DNA of 33,264 nt from Streptomyces niveus (GCF_001723055.1 NZ_MDCR01000346.1:1-33264), one strand, 5' to 3'. Positions 1 through 8,212 are shown, numbered from the stretch's first letter. Numbers and translations are program-made. The notes: generated by a model from the sequence alone, not told the origin.

Positions 1-1
1 C

Positions 2-403
2 CGGCTCGCCGCCGAACGGCGCGACGAGTTCACCCGCGACATCGGCGCCCTGCGCGACGAGTTGATCGCCTCCGTACGGAAGGCCGTGCCGGACGCCGTC
101 CTCGGCGGCGACCCCGTCGACCGCCTCGCCGCCAACGCCCACTTCAGCTTCCCCGGCTGCGAGGGCGACTCCCTGCTCCTGCTGCTGGACGCGCAGGGGA
201 TCGAGTGCTCCACCGGGTCGGCCTGTACGGCGGGGGTCGCGCAGCCCAGTCACGTACTGCTGGCGACCGGCACCGACCCCGAACTCGCGCGCGGCACGCT
301 CCGGTTCACCCTCGGCCACACCTCTACGGAGGCCGACGTCAAGGCGCTCGCCGCGGCGATCGGCCCGGCGGTCCAGCGCGCCCGGACCGCCGGTCTCAGC
401 TAG
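2..403 (+). CDS. Cysteine desulfurase, C-terminal part (5' end outside window)
   Basis: PLP-dependent enzyme of the NifS/IscS class that takes sulfur from L-cysteine as an enzyme-bound persulfide. Only the last 133 residues are visible. The frame is open from base 2 to the TAG at 401-403. The diagnostic feature is the mobile-loop segment CSTGSACTAG with the catalytic cysteine (TGT at 224-226), followed by the family's C-terminal pattern, here a GTLRFTLGHTSTEADV stretch. The PLP lysine lies upstream of the window. mnmA follows about 0.9 kb downstream on the same strand, so supplying persulfide sulfur for tRNA thiolation is the likely role; this is inferred from neighbourhood. Family assignment is firm, but IscS-like versus SufS-like cannot be settled from this fragment. 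Confidence 0.93.
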   Translation, partial: RLAAERRDEFTRDIGALRDELIASVRKAVPDAVLGGDPVDRLAANAHFSFPGCEGDSLLLLLDAQGIECSTGSACTAGVAQPSHVLLATGTDPELARGTLRFTLGHTSTEADVKALAAAIGPAVQRARTAGLS

Positions 404-436
404 GACCTCACCACGGTCCCGCCGCGGGTCCCGCCC

Positions 437-1261
437 TCAGGCGCCCGTCGGGCTGGGACTCGGCGACCGCGTCTCCAGCTCCTCCCGCGCCGCCCGCACC
501 AGCTTCATGTACCGGTCCCAGTCCCAGTGCGGCCCCGGGTCCGTGTGGTCCGTCCCCGGCACCTCCACGTGCCCGATGATGTGGGTCCGGTCGACGGGTA
601 TCGCGTACCGTCGGCAGATCCCCGCCGTCAGCCGCGCCGACGACTCGTACATGTCGTCCGTGAAGTCCTCCGGCCGGTCCACGAACCCCTCGTGCTCGAT
701 GCCGACGCCGCGTTCGTTGTACGAGCGGTTCCCCGCCTGGTACGCCACGTCCAGCTCGCGGATCATCTGCGCGACATGCCCGTCCTTGCGCACCACGTAG
801 TGCGTGGCCGCCTGGTGCGCCGGGTCCTTGAAGACCTTCAGCGCCGTCCGGTAACTGCCCTGCACGACATGGATGATCACCCGGTCCACGGCGAAGTCGT
901 CGGGCCGGTCCGCCCGCCGCCAGTTCGCCGACGACGCCGCCACCCACTCGGCGCCCGGGTGATCCAGCTCACCCGGTCTGCGCGGCTTCTCCACCCCGGG
1001 CACCTGGTACCAGAGCCGTGTCGCCTGGTCCTGACCTGCCAGGACCGCGAGCGTCCCGCCGCCCACCACCGCGGCGGCGCCGCCGATCAGAAAGGCGCGC
1101 CGTCTGATCGTCGACCCCTGGCCCGCCGGGGTCCCGCCTCGCTCCGCACCGCCTTCGTCCGCACCGCTCGAACCGCCCGTACCTGGGATGCCATCACTCG
1201 TGCCACCGCTCGCGTCGCCGCCGGCGCCACCGTTCGTGACGTCCAGCCTCCTCTTGCCCAT
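437..1261 (-). CDS. Tat-exported N-acetylmuramoyl-L-alanine amidase (Amidase_2/PGRP fold)
   Basis: Predicted 274-residue zinc amidase that cleaves the bond between N-acetylmuramic acid and L-alanine in peptidoglycan. The N-terminus is odd: about 50 Gly/Ser/Asp-rich residues precede a twin-arginine leader (STIRRRAFLIGG followed by an Ala/Gly/Val hydrophobic run), so export is probably by Tat. The catalytic domain spans about residues 100-262. It has the first zinc-ligand histidine in VIIHVVQG, the GVGIEHEGF segment, and the C-terminal HTDPGPHWDW motif carrying another metal-ligand histidine. The gene is convergent with the cysteine desulfurase (33 bp between stops) and divergent from mnmA (60 bp between starts). 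The ATG at 1261 has no convincing Shine-Dalgarno, so its start is less certain than its family. A role in cell-wall turnover is inferred. Confidence 0.9.
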   Translation of the reverse strand: MGKRRLDVTNGGAGGDASGGTSDGIPGTGGSSGADEGGAERGGTPAGQGSTIRRRAFLIGGAAAVVGGGTLAVLAGQDQATRLWYQVPGVEKPRRPGELDHPGAEWVAASSANWRRADRPDDFAVDRVIIHVVQGSYRTALKVFKDPAHQAATHYVVRKDGHVAQMIRELDVAYQAGNRSYNERGVGIEHEGFVDRPEDFTDDMYESSARLTAGICRRYAIPVDRTHIIGHVEVPGTDHTDPGPHWDWDRYMKLVRAAREELETRSPSPSPTGA

Positions 1262-1306
1262 GGACTGTCAACGGATACTCGCGCGATTCTGGTTCCCCGG
1301 CACCCT

Positions 1307-1312
1307 TACGCT
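1307..1312 (+). promoter_or_regulatory. Possible -10 element of mnmA
   Basis: TACGCT fits the TANNNT pattern of the principal sigma factor and ends 9 nt before the mnmA ATG. There is no Shine-Dalgarno in between, so a leaderless or near-leaderless transcript is possible. No good -35 hexamer is seen at 17-18 bp spacing, so this is tentative. Confidence 0.35.
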
Positions 1313-1321
1313 GGTGTGGCT

Positions 1322-2452
1322 ATGACTCAGACACCCCAGCGCCCCCTCCGTGTACTCGCCGCGATGTCCGGCGGCGTGGACTCCGCCGTCGCCGCCGCCC
1401 GCGCCGCCGAAGCCGGTCACGACGTCACCGGCGTCCACCTCGCGCTCTCCGCGAACCCGCAGTCCTTCCGTACGGGCGCGCGGGGCTGCTGCACCATCGA
1501 GGACTCGCGCGACGCCCGGCGGGCCGCCGATGTCATCGGCATCCCCTTCTACGTATGGGACCTCGCCGAGCGCTTCCGTGAGGATGTCGTCGAGGACTTC
1601 ATCGCCGAGTACGAGGCCGGCCGCACCCCGAACCCGTGTCTGCGCTGCAACGAGAAGATCAAGTTCGCGGCGCTGCTCGACAAGGCGATCGCGCTGGGCT
1701 TCGACGCCGTCTGCACCGGCCACTACGCGACGGTCGTCACCGGCCCCGACGGGACCCGCGAGCTGCACCGCGCGAGCGACATGGCCAAGGACCAGTCGTA
1801 CGTCCTCGGAGTGCTCGACGAGCGCCAGCTCGCGCACGCCATGTTCCCGCTCGGCGACACCCTCACCACGAAGGACGAGATCCGCGCGGAGGCCGAGCGC
1901 CGCGACCTGGCCGTCGCGAAGAAGCCCGACAGCCACGACATCTGCTTCATCGCCGACGGCGACACCCAGGGCTTCCTCGCCGCCCGTCTCGGGTCGGCCG
2001 AGGGCGACATCGTCGACGAGTCGGGGGCCAAGGTCGGCACCCACGACGGCGCGCACGGCTTCACCATCGGCCAGCGCAAGGGCCTGCGGATCGGCCACCC
2101 GGCGCCGGACGGCAAGCCGCGCTACGTGCTGGACATCTCGCCCGTCGACAACACCGTCACGGTCGGCCCCGTCGCCGCCCTCGACGTCACCGCCCTGACG
2201 GCCATCAGGCCCCGCTGGTGCGGCGGTACGGCCCCGGTCGGCCCGGGCGCCTACACGGCGCAGCTGCGGGCCCACGGAGACGAGACGGCGGTCACCGCCG
2301 AGCTGATCGACGGCACCCTGCACGTGAGCTTCGCGGAGGCCGTACGGGGCGTGGCCCCGGGCCAGGCGATCGTGCTGTACGACGGCACGCGCGTGGTCGG
2401 CTCGGCCACGATCGCGACGACGGTACGGCGCGCGGGGGCCCTGGCCGGCTGA
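1322..2452 (+). CDS. mnmA: tRNA-specific 2-thiouridylase MnmA
   Basis: ATP-dependent enzyme that puts sulfur on C2 of the wobble uridine (U34) of Lys, Glu and Gln tRNAs, using persulfide sulfur from a cysteine desulfurase. The 376-residue protein shows the N-type ATP pyrophosphatase P-loop SGGVDS (residues 16-21). It also has the two redox/catalytic cysteines expected from E. coli MnmA: Cys109 in RCNEKIKF and Cys208 in DICFIADGDTQGFL. Cys106 is an extra cysteine nearby. The GQRKGLRIG segment and C-terminal beta barrel are present. The reading frame stays open for 265 codons upstream, but that part lies antisense to the amidase gene; ATG 1322 gives the normal family start. A TACGCT hexamer ends 9 nt before this ATG, suggesting a very short or absent 5' leader. 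Confidence 0.96.
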   Translation: MTQTPQRPLRVLAAMSGGVDSAVAAARAAEAGHDVTGVHLALSANPQSFRTGARGCCTIEDSRDARRAADVIGIPFYVWDLAERFREDVVEDFIAEYEAGRTPNPCLRCNEKIKFAALLDKAIALGFDAVCTGHYATVVTGPDGTRELHRASDMAKDQSYVLGVLDERQLAHAMFPLGDTLTTKDEIRAEAERRDLAVAKKPDSHDICFIADGDTQGFLAARLGSAEGDIVDESGAKVGTHDGAHGFTIGQRKGLRIGHPAPDGKPRYVLDISPVDNTVTVGPVAALDVTALTAIRPRWCGGTAPVGPGAYTAQLRAHGDETAVTAELIDGTLHVSFAEAVRGVAPGQAIVLYDGTRVVGSATIATTVRRAGALAG

Positions 2453-2528
2453 CCGGATTCACCGGCGGTCCCGTTACGCAAGCGTGACAGAGCGCGGTCT
2501 TGTGGCCCGCGCGGGGCTGCTCCAGGGT

Positions 2529-2561
2529 GCATGTATGCGCATACAGGCAGCGCATACATGC
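2529..2561. promoter_or_regulatory. Operator-like compound repeat upstream of the GH35 gene
   Basis: Bases 2529-2540 and 2550-2561 are a perfect 12-bp inverted repeat with a 9-bp spacer. Inside it, 2532-2545 (TGTATGCGCATACA) is a perfect 14-bp palindrome, and its right half GCGCATACA (2537-2545) is repeated directly at 2550-2558, a 13-bp period. Three copies of one half-site in 33 bp, markedly more AT-rich than the flanks and 59 bp before the glycosidase start, look like a transcription-factor operator. A weak promoter (TTGTGG at 2500-2505, 17 bp, CAGGGT at 2523-2528) would place the transcript start on the palindrome, which suits a repressor. No cognate regulator gene lies next to it. Confidence 0.55.
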
Positions 2562-2619
2562 TGCCGCTCGTGCCGTTGAGCCCCCACCTGTTCTGCTCTC
2601 CCCCCAGGAGTACGACGCC

Positions 2620-5163
2620 ATGACGCCTGCCGCCCCCGCCCCACGCCGCCGCACCGTCCTCGGCGGCGCCGCCCTCGGTACGCTCGCCACCGCCGGCCTG
2701 TCCAACGGGGCCGCCCAGGCCGCCCCGTTCGCCCCGGCGGCCCCCGCCGCGCCCGGCCCGGCCGGCACCGTCTCGTACCGGAACAAGCAGATCCTCGTCG
2801 ACGGCAAGCCCGTGCTCGTACTCGCCGGAGAGATCCACTACTTCCGGCTGAAGAAGGCCGACTGGCAGTCCCGGCTCGACAAGGCCAAGGCCGCCGGGCT
2901 CAACGCCATCGCCACGTACATCCCCTGGATGTGGCACGAACTGCCCGACGGCACCATCGACGTCACCGGCCGCACCCGCCCCGAGCGCGACCTCGGCGCC
3001 TTCATCGACCTCTGCCACCGCAACGGCTTCCTCTTCATCGCCCGCCCCGGCCCCTTCACCATGGCCGAGCTGAAGGGCGAGGGCGTCCCCGAGCGGGTGC
3101 GCGAGGACCACCCCGAGATCGTCTCCACCGGCTGGCACGACGCTCCCGCCACCACGCCCACCGTCGACTACCTCGCGCCCGCCTTCCTCAAGGAGACGCG
3201 CCACTGGTACGCGGCGGTCATGCCGGTCCTCGCGAAGCGGCTGCACGGCAACGGCGGCCCCGTCGTCGCGGTCCAGCTCGACAACGAGATCGGGATGCTG
3301 GCCTGGGTCAGCAACTCACCCGACCTCACCGACCACCTGACCGCCGACTTCGACGGCTGGCTCCGTAAGGAGTACGGGGACGGGCTCGGCGCGCGCTACC
3401 CCTTCGCGGGCGAGGACCTGGCCGGGCGGCGCAAGGGGATCCGCAACCCGGAGGACGCCTACGGCGCGGCCCTGATGCACGATCTGGGCCGCTTCATGCG
3501 GGGCCGCTTCGCGCGGTACGTCACCGAACTGCGCACGGCCGCCGAGGAGTACGGGGTCACCGGCGTCCCGTTCGTGATCAACATCCACGGCACCTCCGAC
3601 AGCCGTGCCGAGCCGTTCCCCATCGGAATCAGCCAGCTGATGGAGACCTACGGAGGTGTCGGGGGGACGATCTCCGGCGCGGACTTCTACCTCGGCGACC
3701 TGACCCTGCGCAATGTCACCGACCTGTATCTCATCAACGCCTTCATGGAGGCGGTCAACGACAAGGACCAGCCTGTCACGGCGCTGGAGTTCGACGCCGG
3801 GCACGCCGACTACGGGCAGAACATGGACAGTCAGACGAGTCCGTCCGGCGTCGATCTCAAGACCCGCCTGTGCGTCGCGCAGGGCGCCAAAATGGTCAAC
3901 TACTACCTGTTCGCGGGCGGGTTCAATCCCAAGCTCGACAAGCCGGCCGGCGACGGTAACGACCGGATCGGCATCACCGGCGAGCGGCACGGCTTCGCCG
4001 CACCCGTCGACCCTGAGGGCCGGCCGGGAGTCAGCTACGAGCCGACGCGGCGTACGGTGCGCGCCATGGACTCGCTCGCCGACGTCCTCGCGCCGATGCG
4101 CACGACGTACGACGACGTGGCGCTCGGCTTCGTACCCGATCACTATCTGACCGAGTACCACCCGCCGGAGCTGGCATCCGTACAGAAGGTGCTGGACGAA
4201 GCGGTGAACACACGCGGCGCAGGACCGCGCGGCTCCCTGGCCCGCGCGATGCTGCTCGGCGGCTTCCGCTACCGGGGCGTGAACCTCCAGGCGGGCGACC
4301 TGGACCCGGCGGACGTACCCGTGTTCGCGCTGGCCACGGGCGAGCACCTGGGCGCCGGACTCCAGCGGCGCCTGGTCCGCTACGTCGAGGCGGGCGGCAA
4401 GCTGCTGCTGTCCGGGCGGCTGCCGGTCAAGGACATGGCCGACAAGCCCTGCACCGTCCTCGCGGACGCGCTGGGCCTCAAGGCCGGGAAGACGCTCACC
4501 GACGCGAACCGCTTCTGGCTGTCGGTGACCGCCCACGACTGGGCGGCGCCGCTGCCCGAAGTACGGCTGTCACGCACCCAGTTGTGCGAGCCCTCCCGCG
4601 GCAGGACGGTGCTGCGCGAGCTGTCCACGGGCAAGGGCTGCGGCTTCGACATCCCGCTCGGACGGGGCCGGGCCGTCGTGATCACCACCGACTACCAGTG
4701 CGACCTCACCTTCTGGGGACGCGCCTTCCGCGCCCTGGACGCCGCCCCCGCCATCCGGCACAGCGCGACCGATCCGGGGGTCTTCCTGCTGACGACGGCG
4801 GACGGTGAGCGCGGACGGCTGCTGCACGCCTTCAACGTCTCCTCCGGCTACGACCAGGACTTCACGGTCACGGAGAACGGCAAGCCCCTGTTCGGCGGCG
4901 AGAAGCTGCGTCTGCCCGGTCGTACGGCGGCGATCCTGCCGCTCGGGCTGGACGTCGGCGGCCTGCGCGTCGCGTACGCCACGGCGGAACTCACCGGCGG
5001 CGGCGACGGCCTGGCGACGTTCCGCGCGCTCGGCGGGTCCGACGCGGAGTCGGTGGTCGCGGTGGAGGGCGCGGCGCGCTGCGAGGGCGCCCGTGTCTCC
5101 ACCGAGGGCGGCCGGACCGTGCTGCGCGTACGCCGGGCCGAGTTCACCGTACGCCGCGCCTGA
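2620..5163 (+). CDS. Tat-secreted glycoside hydrolase, family 35 type (beta-galactosidase-like)
   Basis: Predicted extracytoplasmic retaining glycosidase of 847 residues. The start at ATG 2620 has an AGGAG 9 nt upstream and begins directly with a twin-arginine leader (PRRRTVLGG, then an Ala/Leu/Gly run to about residue 35). An upstream in-frame start at 2500 would run through the operator repeat and bury the leader. The catalytic (beta/alpha)8 domain begins near residue 50 with the GH35-like order AGEIHYFRL, YIPWMWHE and FIARPGPFTMAE. Glu223 in QLDNEIG is the expected acid/base and Glu390 in ALEFDAGH the likely nucleophile. Several motifs depart from classical beta-galactosidases (for example TMAEL instead of the usual ICAEW-type segment), so the true substrate is open. 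The C-terminal 400 residues contain Gly-rich beta domains that I cannot name. Confidence 0.85.
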   Translation: MTPAAPAPRRRTVLGGAALGTLATAGLSNGAAQAAPFAPAAPAAPGPAGTVSYRNKQILVDGKPVLVLAGEIHYFRLKKADWQSRLDKAKAAGLNAIATYIPWMWHELPDGTIDVTGRTRPERDLGAFIDLCHRNGFLFIARPGPFTMAELKGEGVPERVREDHPEIVSTGWHDAPATTPTVDYLAPAFLKETRHWYAAVMPVLAKRLHGNGGPVVAVQLDNEIGMLAWVSNSPDLTDHLTADFDGWLRKEYGDGLGARYPFAGEDLAGRRKGIRNPEDAYGAALMHDLGRFMRGRFARYVTELRTAAEEYGVTGVPFVINIHGTSDSRAEPFPIGISQLMETYGGVGGTISGADFYLGDLTLRNVTDLYLINAFMEAVNDKDQPVTALEFDAGHADYGQNMDSQTSPSGVDLKTRLCVAQGAKMVNYYLFAGGFNPKLDKPAGDGNDRIGITGERHGFAAPVDPEGRPGVSYEPTRRTVRAMDSLADVLAPMRTTYDDVALGFVPDHYLTEYHPPELASVQKVLDEAVNTRGAGPRGSLARAMLLGGFRYRGVNLQAGDLDPADVPVFALATGEHLGAGLQRRLVRYVEAGGKLLLSGRLPVKDMADKPCTVLADALGLKAGKTLTDANRFWLSVTAHDWAAPLPEVRLSRTQLCEPSRGRTVLRELSTGKGCGFDIPLGRGRAVVITTDYQCDLTFWGRAFRALDAAPAIRHSATDPGVFLLTTADGERGRLLHAFNVSSGYDQDFTVTENGKPLFGGEKLRLPGRTAAILPLGLDVGGLRVAYATAELTGGGDGLATFRALGGSDAESVVAVEGAARCEGARVSTEGGRTVLRVRRAEFTVRRA

Positions 5164-5298
5164 CGCCGCGCACGGCTTACGTGCCCGGCCACCGGCCCCG
5201 GACCGCGCCGACGCCTGTCGTGGGAGGCTGTGACCGGCCCCCTCACGCAGGCGGCGGCCCGTCCCGGCACCCCCGCCCCGACCGAAGGAAACCCGACC

Positions 5299-6222
5299 GT
5301 GGCCGAGCACTTCCTGGACTCCGTGCCCGGCACGGTCAGCAACGTCTTCTCGCGCGAGCTGCCCCCGGTGCTCGGCCTCGAACCCGGGGACACTCTCACC
5401 GTCCACACGCTCGACTGTTCGGGCCACCTCAAGCGGCGCCGTACGGCGGACGAGGACGTACCGCGCATGTTCGGCGAACGGCGTGGCCACTGCCTGGCGG
5501 GGCCGATCGCCGTACGCGGCGCCCAGCCCGGGATGGCGCTCGCCGTGACGCTGGAGTCCCTGCGCCCCGACGCGTGGGGCTTCACCGCGGCGGCGACGTC
5601 CGACACCCCGCTCACCCGCCGTCTCGGTCTGACCGGCGAGGACTCCGAGTGGCTGTCGTGGGACCTCGACGCGGACCGGGGCACCGGGACCGACCAGTAC
5701 GGCCACACGGTCTCCCTCGCGCCGTTCCTGGGCGTCATCGGCACACCCCCCGACGAGCCGGGCGAGCACTCCACCACGCCGCCCCGCACCCTCGGCGGCG
5801 GCAACATCGACTGCCGCGAACTGGTCGCCGGATCCACCCTGTTCCTGCCCGTCACCGTCCCGGACGCGCTGCTCAGCGTCGGTGACGGCCACGCCGCGCA
5901 GGGCGACGGCGAGGTCTCCGGGACGGCGATCGAGTGCGGCATGACGACGCGCCTCACCGTCGGCCTCCAGCCGTCCCCGCCGCTCCCGACGCCGCACGCC
6001 GTGACCCCGGCGGGCCGGATCACCTTCGGCTTCGACGCGGACCTCAACGAGGCGTCGGCGCAGGCTCTCGACGCGATGCTGACGTGGCTGACGTCTCTGT
6101 ACGGAGTGAAGCGGGCGACGGCGCTGGCTCTGGCCAGTACCACGGTCGATCTACGCGTGACCCAGGTGGCGAACCAGGCGTGGGGCGTGCACGCCCTGCT
6201 GCCGCACGACGCGATCCGCTGA
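5299..6222 (+). CDS. Acetamidase/formamidase family protein
   Basis: Cytoplasmic amidohydrolase of the FmdA/AmdA family (PF03069), releasing ammonia from formamide, acetamide or a related short amide. The GTG at 5299 has GAAGGAA 8 nt upstream and gives 307 residues. The more upstream GTG at 5230 has a GGGAGG only 2 nt away and is unlikely. The strongest evidence is the family core GGGNIDCRELVAGSTLFLPV followed by SVGDGHAAQGDGEVSGTAIE. The N-terminal HTLDCSGHL and the QYGHTVSLAPFLGVIG segments also fit. The gene lies 135 bp after the glycosidase on the same strand. Whether they share a transcript is unclear, as their substrates have no obvious link. An imperfect hairpin follows the stop. Confidence 0.92.
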   Translation: MAEHFLDSVPGTVSNVFSRELPPVLGLEPGDTLTVHTLDCSGHLKRRRTADEDVPRMFGERRGHCLAGPIAVRGAQPGMALAVTLESLRPDAWGFTAAATSDTPLTRRLGLTGEDSEWLSWDLDADRGTGTDQYGHTVSLAPFLGVIGTPPDEPGEHSTTPPRTLGGGNIDCRELVAGSTLFLPVTVPDALLSVGDGHAAQGDGEVSGTAIECGMTTRLTVGLQPSPPLPTPHAVTPAGRITFGFDADLNEASAQALDAMLTWLTSLYGVKRATALALASTTVDLRVTQVANQAWGVHALLPHDAIR

Positions 6223-6224
6223 AC

Positions 6225-6255
6225 CCCACGCGCCCGTGTCTGCACCGGGCGTGGG
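6225..6255 (+). terminator. Imperfect hairpin after the acetamidase gene
   Basis: CCCACG-CG-CCCG (6225-6236) can pair with CGGGCGTGGG (6246-6255), leaving a 2-nt bulge and a 9-nt loop. It starts 3 nt after the acetamidase stop, between convergent genes. There is no T-tract, which is usual for streptomycete terminators. Confidence 0.45.
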
Positions 6256-6333
6256 CGGCGAGCATGCCGCCGGCCGACGGCGGGGCCGGCCCCGGCCCCT
6301 GCTCCTGATGTGACGTCACCGGTTTCACCGTCC

Positions 6334-7128
6334 TCACGCCGCCGCGGCGAAATACTCTTCGAGGACCGGCGCCAGCACATGCGGCGCCACCTCGTGCACC
6401 TGCCCCGTCAGCGTGCGGTGCCGCCCGCGCGGCAGCGCCTCGGCCACCGCGCGCGCCGCCCCCCGCACCGGCGGCGGACTCGCTCCCCCGTCCACGACCA
6501 TGACCCGCGCCGTGATGCGCGCGAGCCGTTCCGTGGGCACCGGTCCCGGGCCCACCACGGCGTTGTCGTACGCCAGGGTGTGCGCCAGCGCCGTCATGCC
6601 CCGCCACATCGCCGACCGGCGCATCCCCGCCACCACGTCGGCCGGCACCCCCACGACCGACAGGAACAGCTCCACCGCCTCGTCCCGCCGTCCCTCCGAC
6701 AGCAGCTCGTCCAGCCGCGCCGTGTAGGCGGCGTTGTCCGTGACCTCGGCCGGACCGGCGTCGTACGGAGGCTCGTAGACGGCGAGTTGGGTGATCGGCA
6801 GCCCCGTGGCAGCCGCCTCCAGCGCCAGGGCGGCGCCCGAGGACATACCACAGAGGGAGGCGCTGCCGCCCACCGTCGTAAGGAGGGCGGCGATGTCCTC
6901 CACCTCCCGTTCCACCGCGTACGGCGCCGTGTCGCCGCTGCCGCCGCGCCCCCGCCGGTCGTAGGTGATCACGCTGAAGCGCGGTGCGAGGAGCGCCGCC
7001 AGCGGTGCCTGCGCCGCCGCCGTGCTGAACGCCCCTCCCACCATGATCACCGGAGGCCCGTCGCCACCTGTCCGCCGGTACGCGATGAGGGTGCCGTCAT
7101 CCGACTTCGCCCTGCCCACTTGGTCCAT
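6334..7128 (-). CDS. Alpha/beta hydrolase
   Basis: Predicted 264-residue soluble alpha/beta-hydrolase; reaction and substrate cannot be assigned. The fold is clear from VIMVGGAF (oxyanion-hole region), the VITYDRRGRGGSGDT segment after strand 4, and the nucleophile elbow GMSSG with its catalytic serine. An Asp in MVVDGG and a His in GQVHEVAPH complete a plausible triad. The ATG at 7128 is preferred because it opens the conserved domain directly; a GTG at 7152 would add eight residues and has no better ribosome site. It is convergent with the acetamidase and 114 bp downstream of the DUF427 gene on the same strand. No signal peptide or membrane segment is visible. Confidence 0.88.
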   Translation of the reverse strand: MDQVGRAKSDDGTLIAYRRTGGDGPPVIMVGGAFSTAAAQAPLAALLAPRFSVITYDRRGRGGSGDTAPYAVEREVEDIAALLTTVGGSASLCGMSSGAALALEAAATGLPITQLAVYEPPYDAGPAEVTDNAAYTARLDELLSEGRRDEAVELFLSVVGVPADVVAGMRRSAMWRGMTALAHTLAYDNAVVGPGPVPTERLARITARVMVVDGGASPPPVRGAARAVAEALPRGRHRTLTGQVHEVAPHVLAPVLEEYFAAAA

Positions 7129-7242
7129 ACGCCTTTGGACCGGCGCTCTCACCGGAACTCATCGGCGCCGGGCGGAATTCGCCGAAGATTCTTTTCCGTA
7201 CCCGCGTGAGTGACCTCGCGCGGCCCCTCCGTACGGAGCCGC

Positions 7243-7572
7243 TCAGCCGGTGACGACCTCTGTCTCGTAGAAGCAGAAGTGGTCCTTGATCTCGGCGACT
7301 TCGTCCTTCGGCTCGGGATACGCCCAGACCAGATCGGGTGCGTCGGGCAGCGACCAGTAGGAGGCGTCGCCCTTGAACGGGCAGTGCGTCGTGGTGTCCG
7401 ACGGACTGAGCAGCTCTGTACGTACGTCCTGCGGCGGCAGGTAGTAACGGACGGGCAGCCCGGTCTCGCGCAGCAGCAACGGCCGGCGGCTCTCCGCGAC
7501 GACCTGTCCGTCACGGACGACCCGTACGTGCGTGTCGCCCTGCTCGACGGTGATGGTGTGCCCCTTGGCCAT
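7243..7572 (-). CDS. DUF427 domain protein
   Basis: A 109-residue single-domain protein of the DUF427 family (PF04248), common in actinobacteria and without an established biochemical role that I can state. Diagnostic segments are THCPFKGDASYWSL, the LVWAYPEP turn and the closing HFCFYETEV. The ATG at 7572 is preceded (minus strand) by AAGGAG about 9 nt away, a good ribosome site. It is transcribed divergently from the LOG-like gene across a 100-bp gap. A 12-bp palindrome centred on GTAC lies just past its stop (7227-7238). No signal peptide or membrane helix is seen, so it is presumably cytoplasmic. Confidence 0.9.
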   Translation of the reverse strand: MAKGHTITVEQGDTHVRVVRDGQVVAESRRPLLLRETGLPVRYYLPPQDVRTELLSPSDTTTHCPFKGDASYWSLPDAPDLVWAYPEPKDEVAEIKDHFCFYETEVVTG

Positions 7573-7660
7573 GACGATCCGCTCCTTCGGTGAACTCGGT
7601 CACGCTCTCCTACCGTCAGCAACGGCGGGCCACGCCCTCTTCCCGAAGAGGTCACCCGGA

Positions 7661-7666
7661 TACCGT
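7661..7666 (+). promoter_or_regulatory. Possible -10 element for a leaderless LOG-like transcript
   Basis: TACCGT (TANNNT) ends 6 nt before the ATG at 7673 and no Shine-Dalgarno intervenes. That spacing puts transcription start at or next to the start codon. No strong -35 is seen; CTCTTC at 7637-7642 gives 18-bp spacing but is far from consensus. Confidence 0.4.
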
Positions 7667-7672
7667 GGGGCC

Positions 7673-8212
7673 ATGAATATCTGCGTCTTCCTCTCCGCCG
7701 CCGAGCTCGACGAGCGCTACACCCGCCCCGCCCGTGAGTTCGCCGAACTCCTCGGCAAGGGCGGCCACACGCTCGTCTGGGGCGGCTCGGACGTCGGCCT
7801 GATGAAGGTCGTGGCCGACGGGGTGGAGGAGGCGGGCGGGCGCCTCGTGGGGATCTCCGTGGGCTTCCTGGGTGCCACGGCGCGGGCACGGGCCGACGAG
7901 ATGGTCGTCGCCAAGGACCTCGCGGAGCGCAAGGCGCTGCTCCTCGCCAGGTCCGAGGCCGTCGTGATCATGGTCGGTGGTACGGGCACGCTGGACGAGG
8001 CGACCGAGATCCTCGAACTGAAGAAGCACGGCATGCACGACAAGCCCGTGGTGCTGCTCAACACCGCGGGCTTCTACGACGGCCTCAAGGAGCAGTTCGG
8101 CCGCATGGACAGGGAGGGCTTCCTGCCGCTGCCCCTGACCGACCTGGTCTTCTTCGCGGAGGACCCGGTGGGCGCCCTCGCCTATCTGGAGGAGTCCGCC
8201 GGGGTGCGCTGA
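7673..8212 (+). CDS. LOG-family (lysine decarboxylase-like fold) Rossmann protein
   Basis: A 179-residue Rossmann protein of the LOG/YgdH superfamily. Characterised members are phosphoribohydrolases that release free base from nucleoside 5'-monophosphates, including cytokinin precursors. Visible features are the N-terminal strand NICVFLSA, the nucleotide-binding LVWGGSDVGLMKVVADG, and the signature region MVGGTGTLDEATEIL. In the canonical signature PGGxGTxxE the first residue is proline; here it is valine, while the Gly, Thr and Glu are kept. The ORF opens at a rare isolated ATG with a -10-like hexamer just upstream. Hydrolase activity is likely, but the substrate is unknown. The older label lysine decarboxylase would be misleading. 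Confidence 0.85.
   Translation: MNICVFLSAAELDERYTRPAREFAELLGKGGHTLVWGGSDVGLMKVVADGVEEAGGRLVGISVGFLGATARARADEMVVAKDLAERKALLLARSEAVVIMVGGTGTLDEATEILELKKHGMHDKPVVLLNTAGFYDGLKEQFGRMDREGFLPLPLTDLVFFAEDPVGALAYLEESAGVR

Noticed and set aside
1265..1270. Perfect TTGACA on the minus strand just before the amidase ATG
   Set aside because: It ends 3 nt from the start codon, so it cannot be the -35 of this gene, and no -10 lies at proper spacing inside the coding region.
527..1321. Long in-frame upstream extension of mnmA (641-residue reading frame)
   Set aside because: It lies entirely antisense to the well-supported amidase gene, has Arg/His/Pro-rich composition typical of shadow frames, and MnmA has its normal length from ATG 1322.
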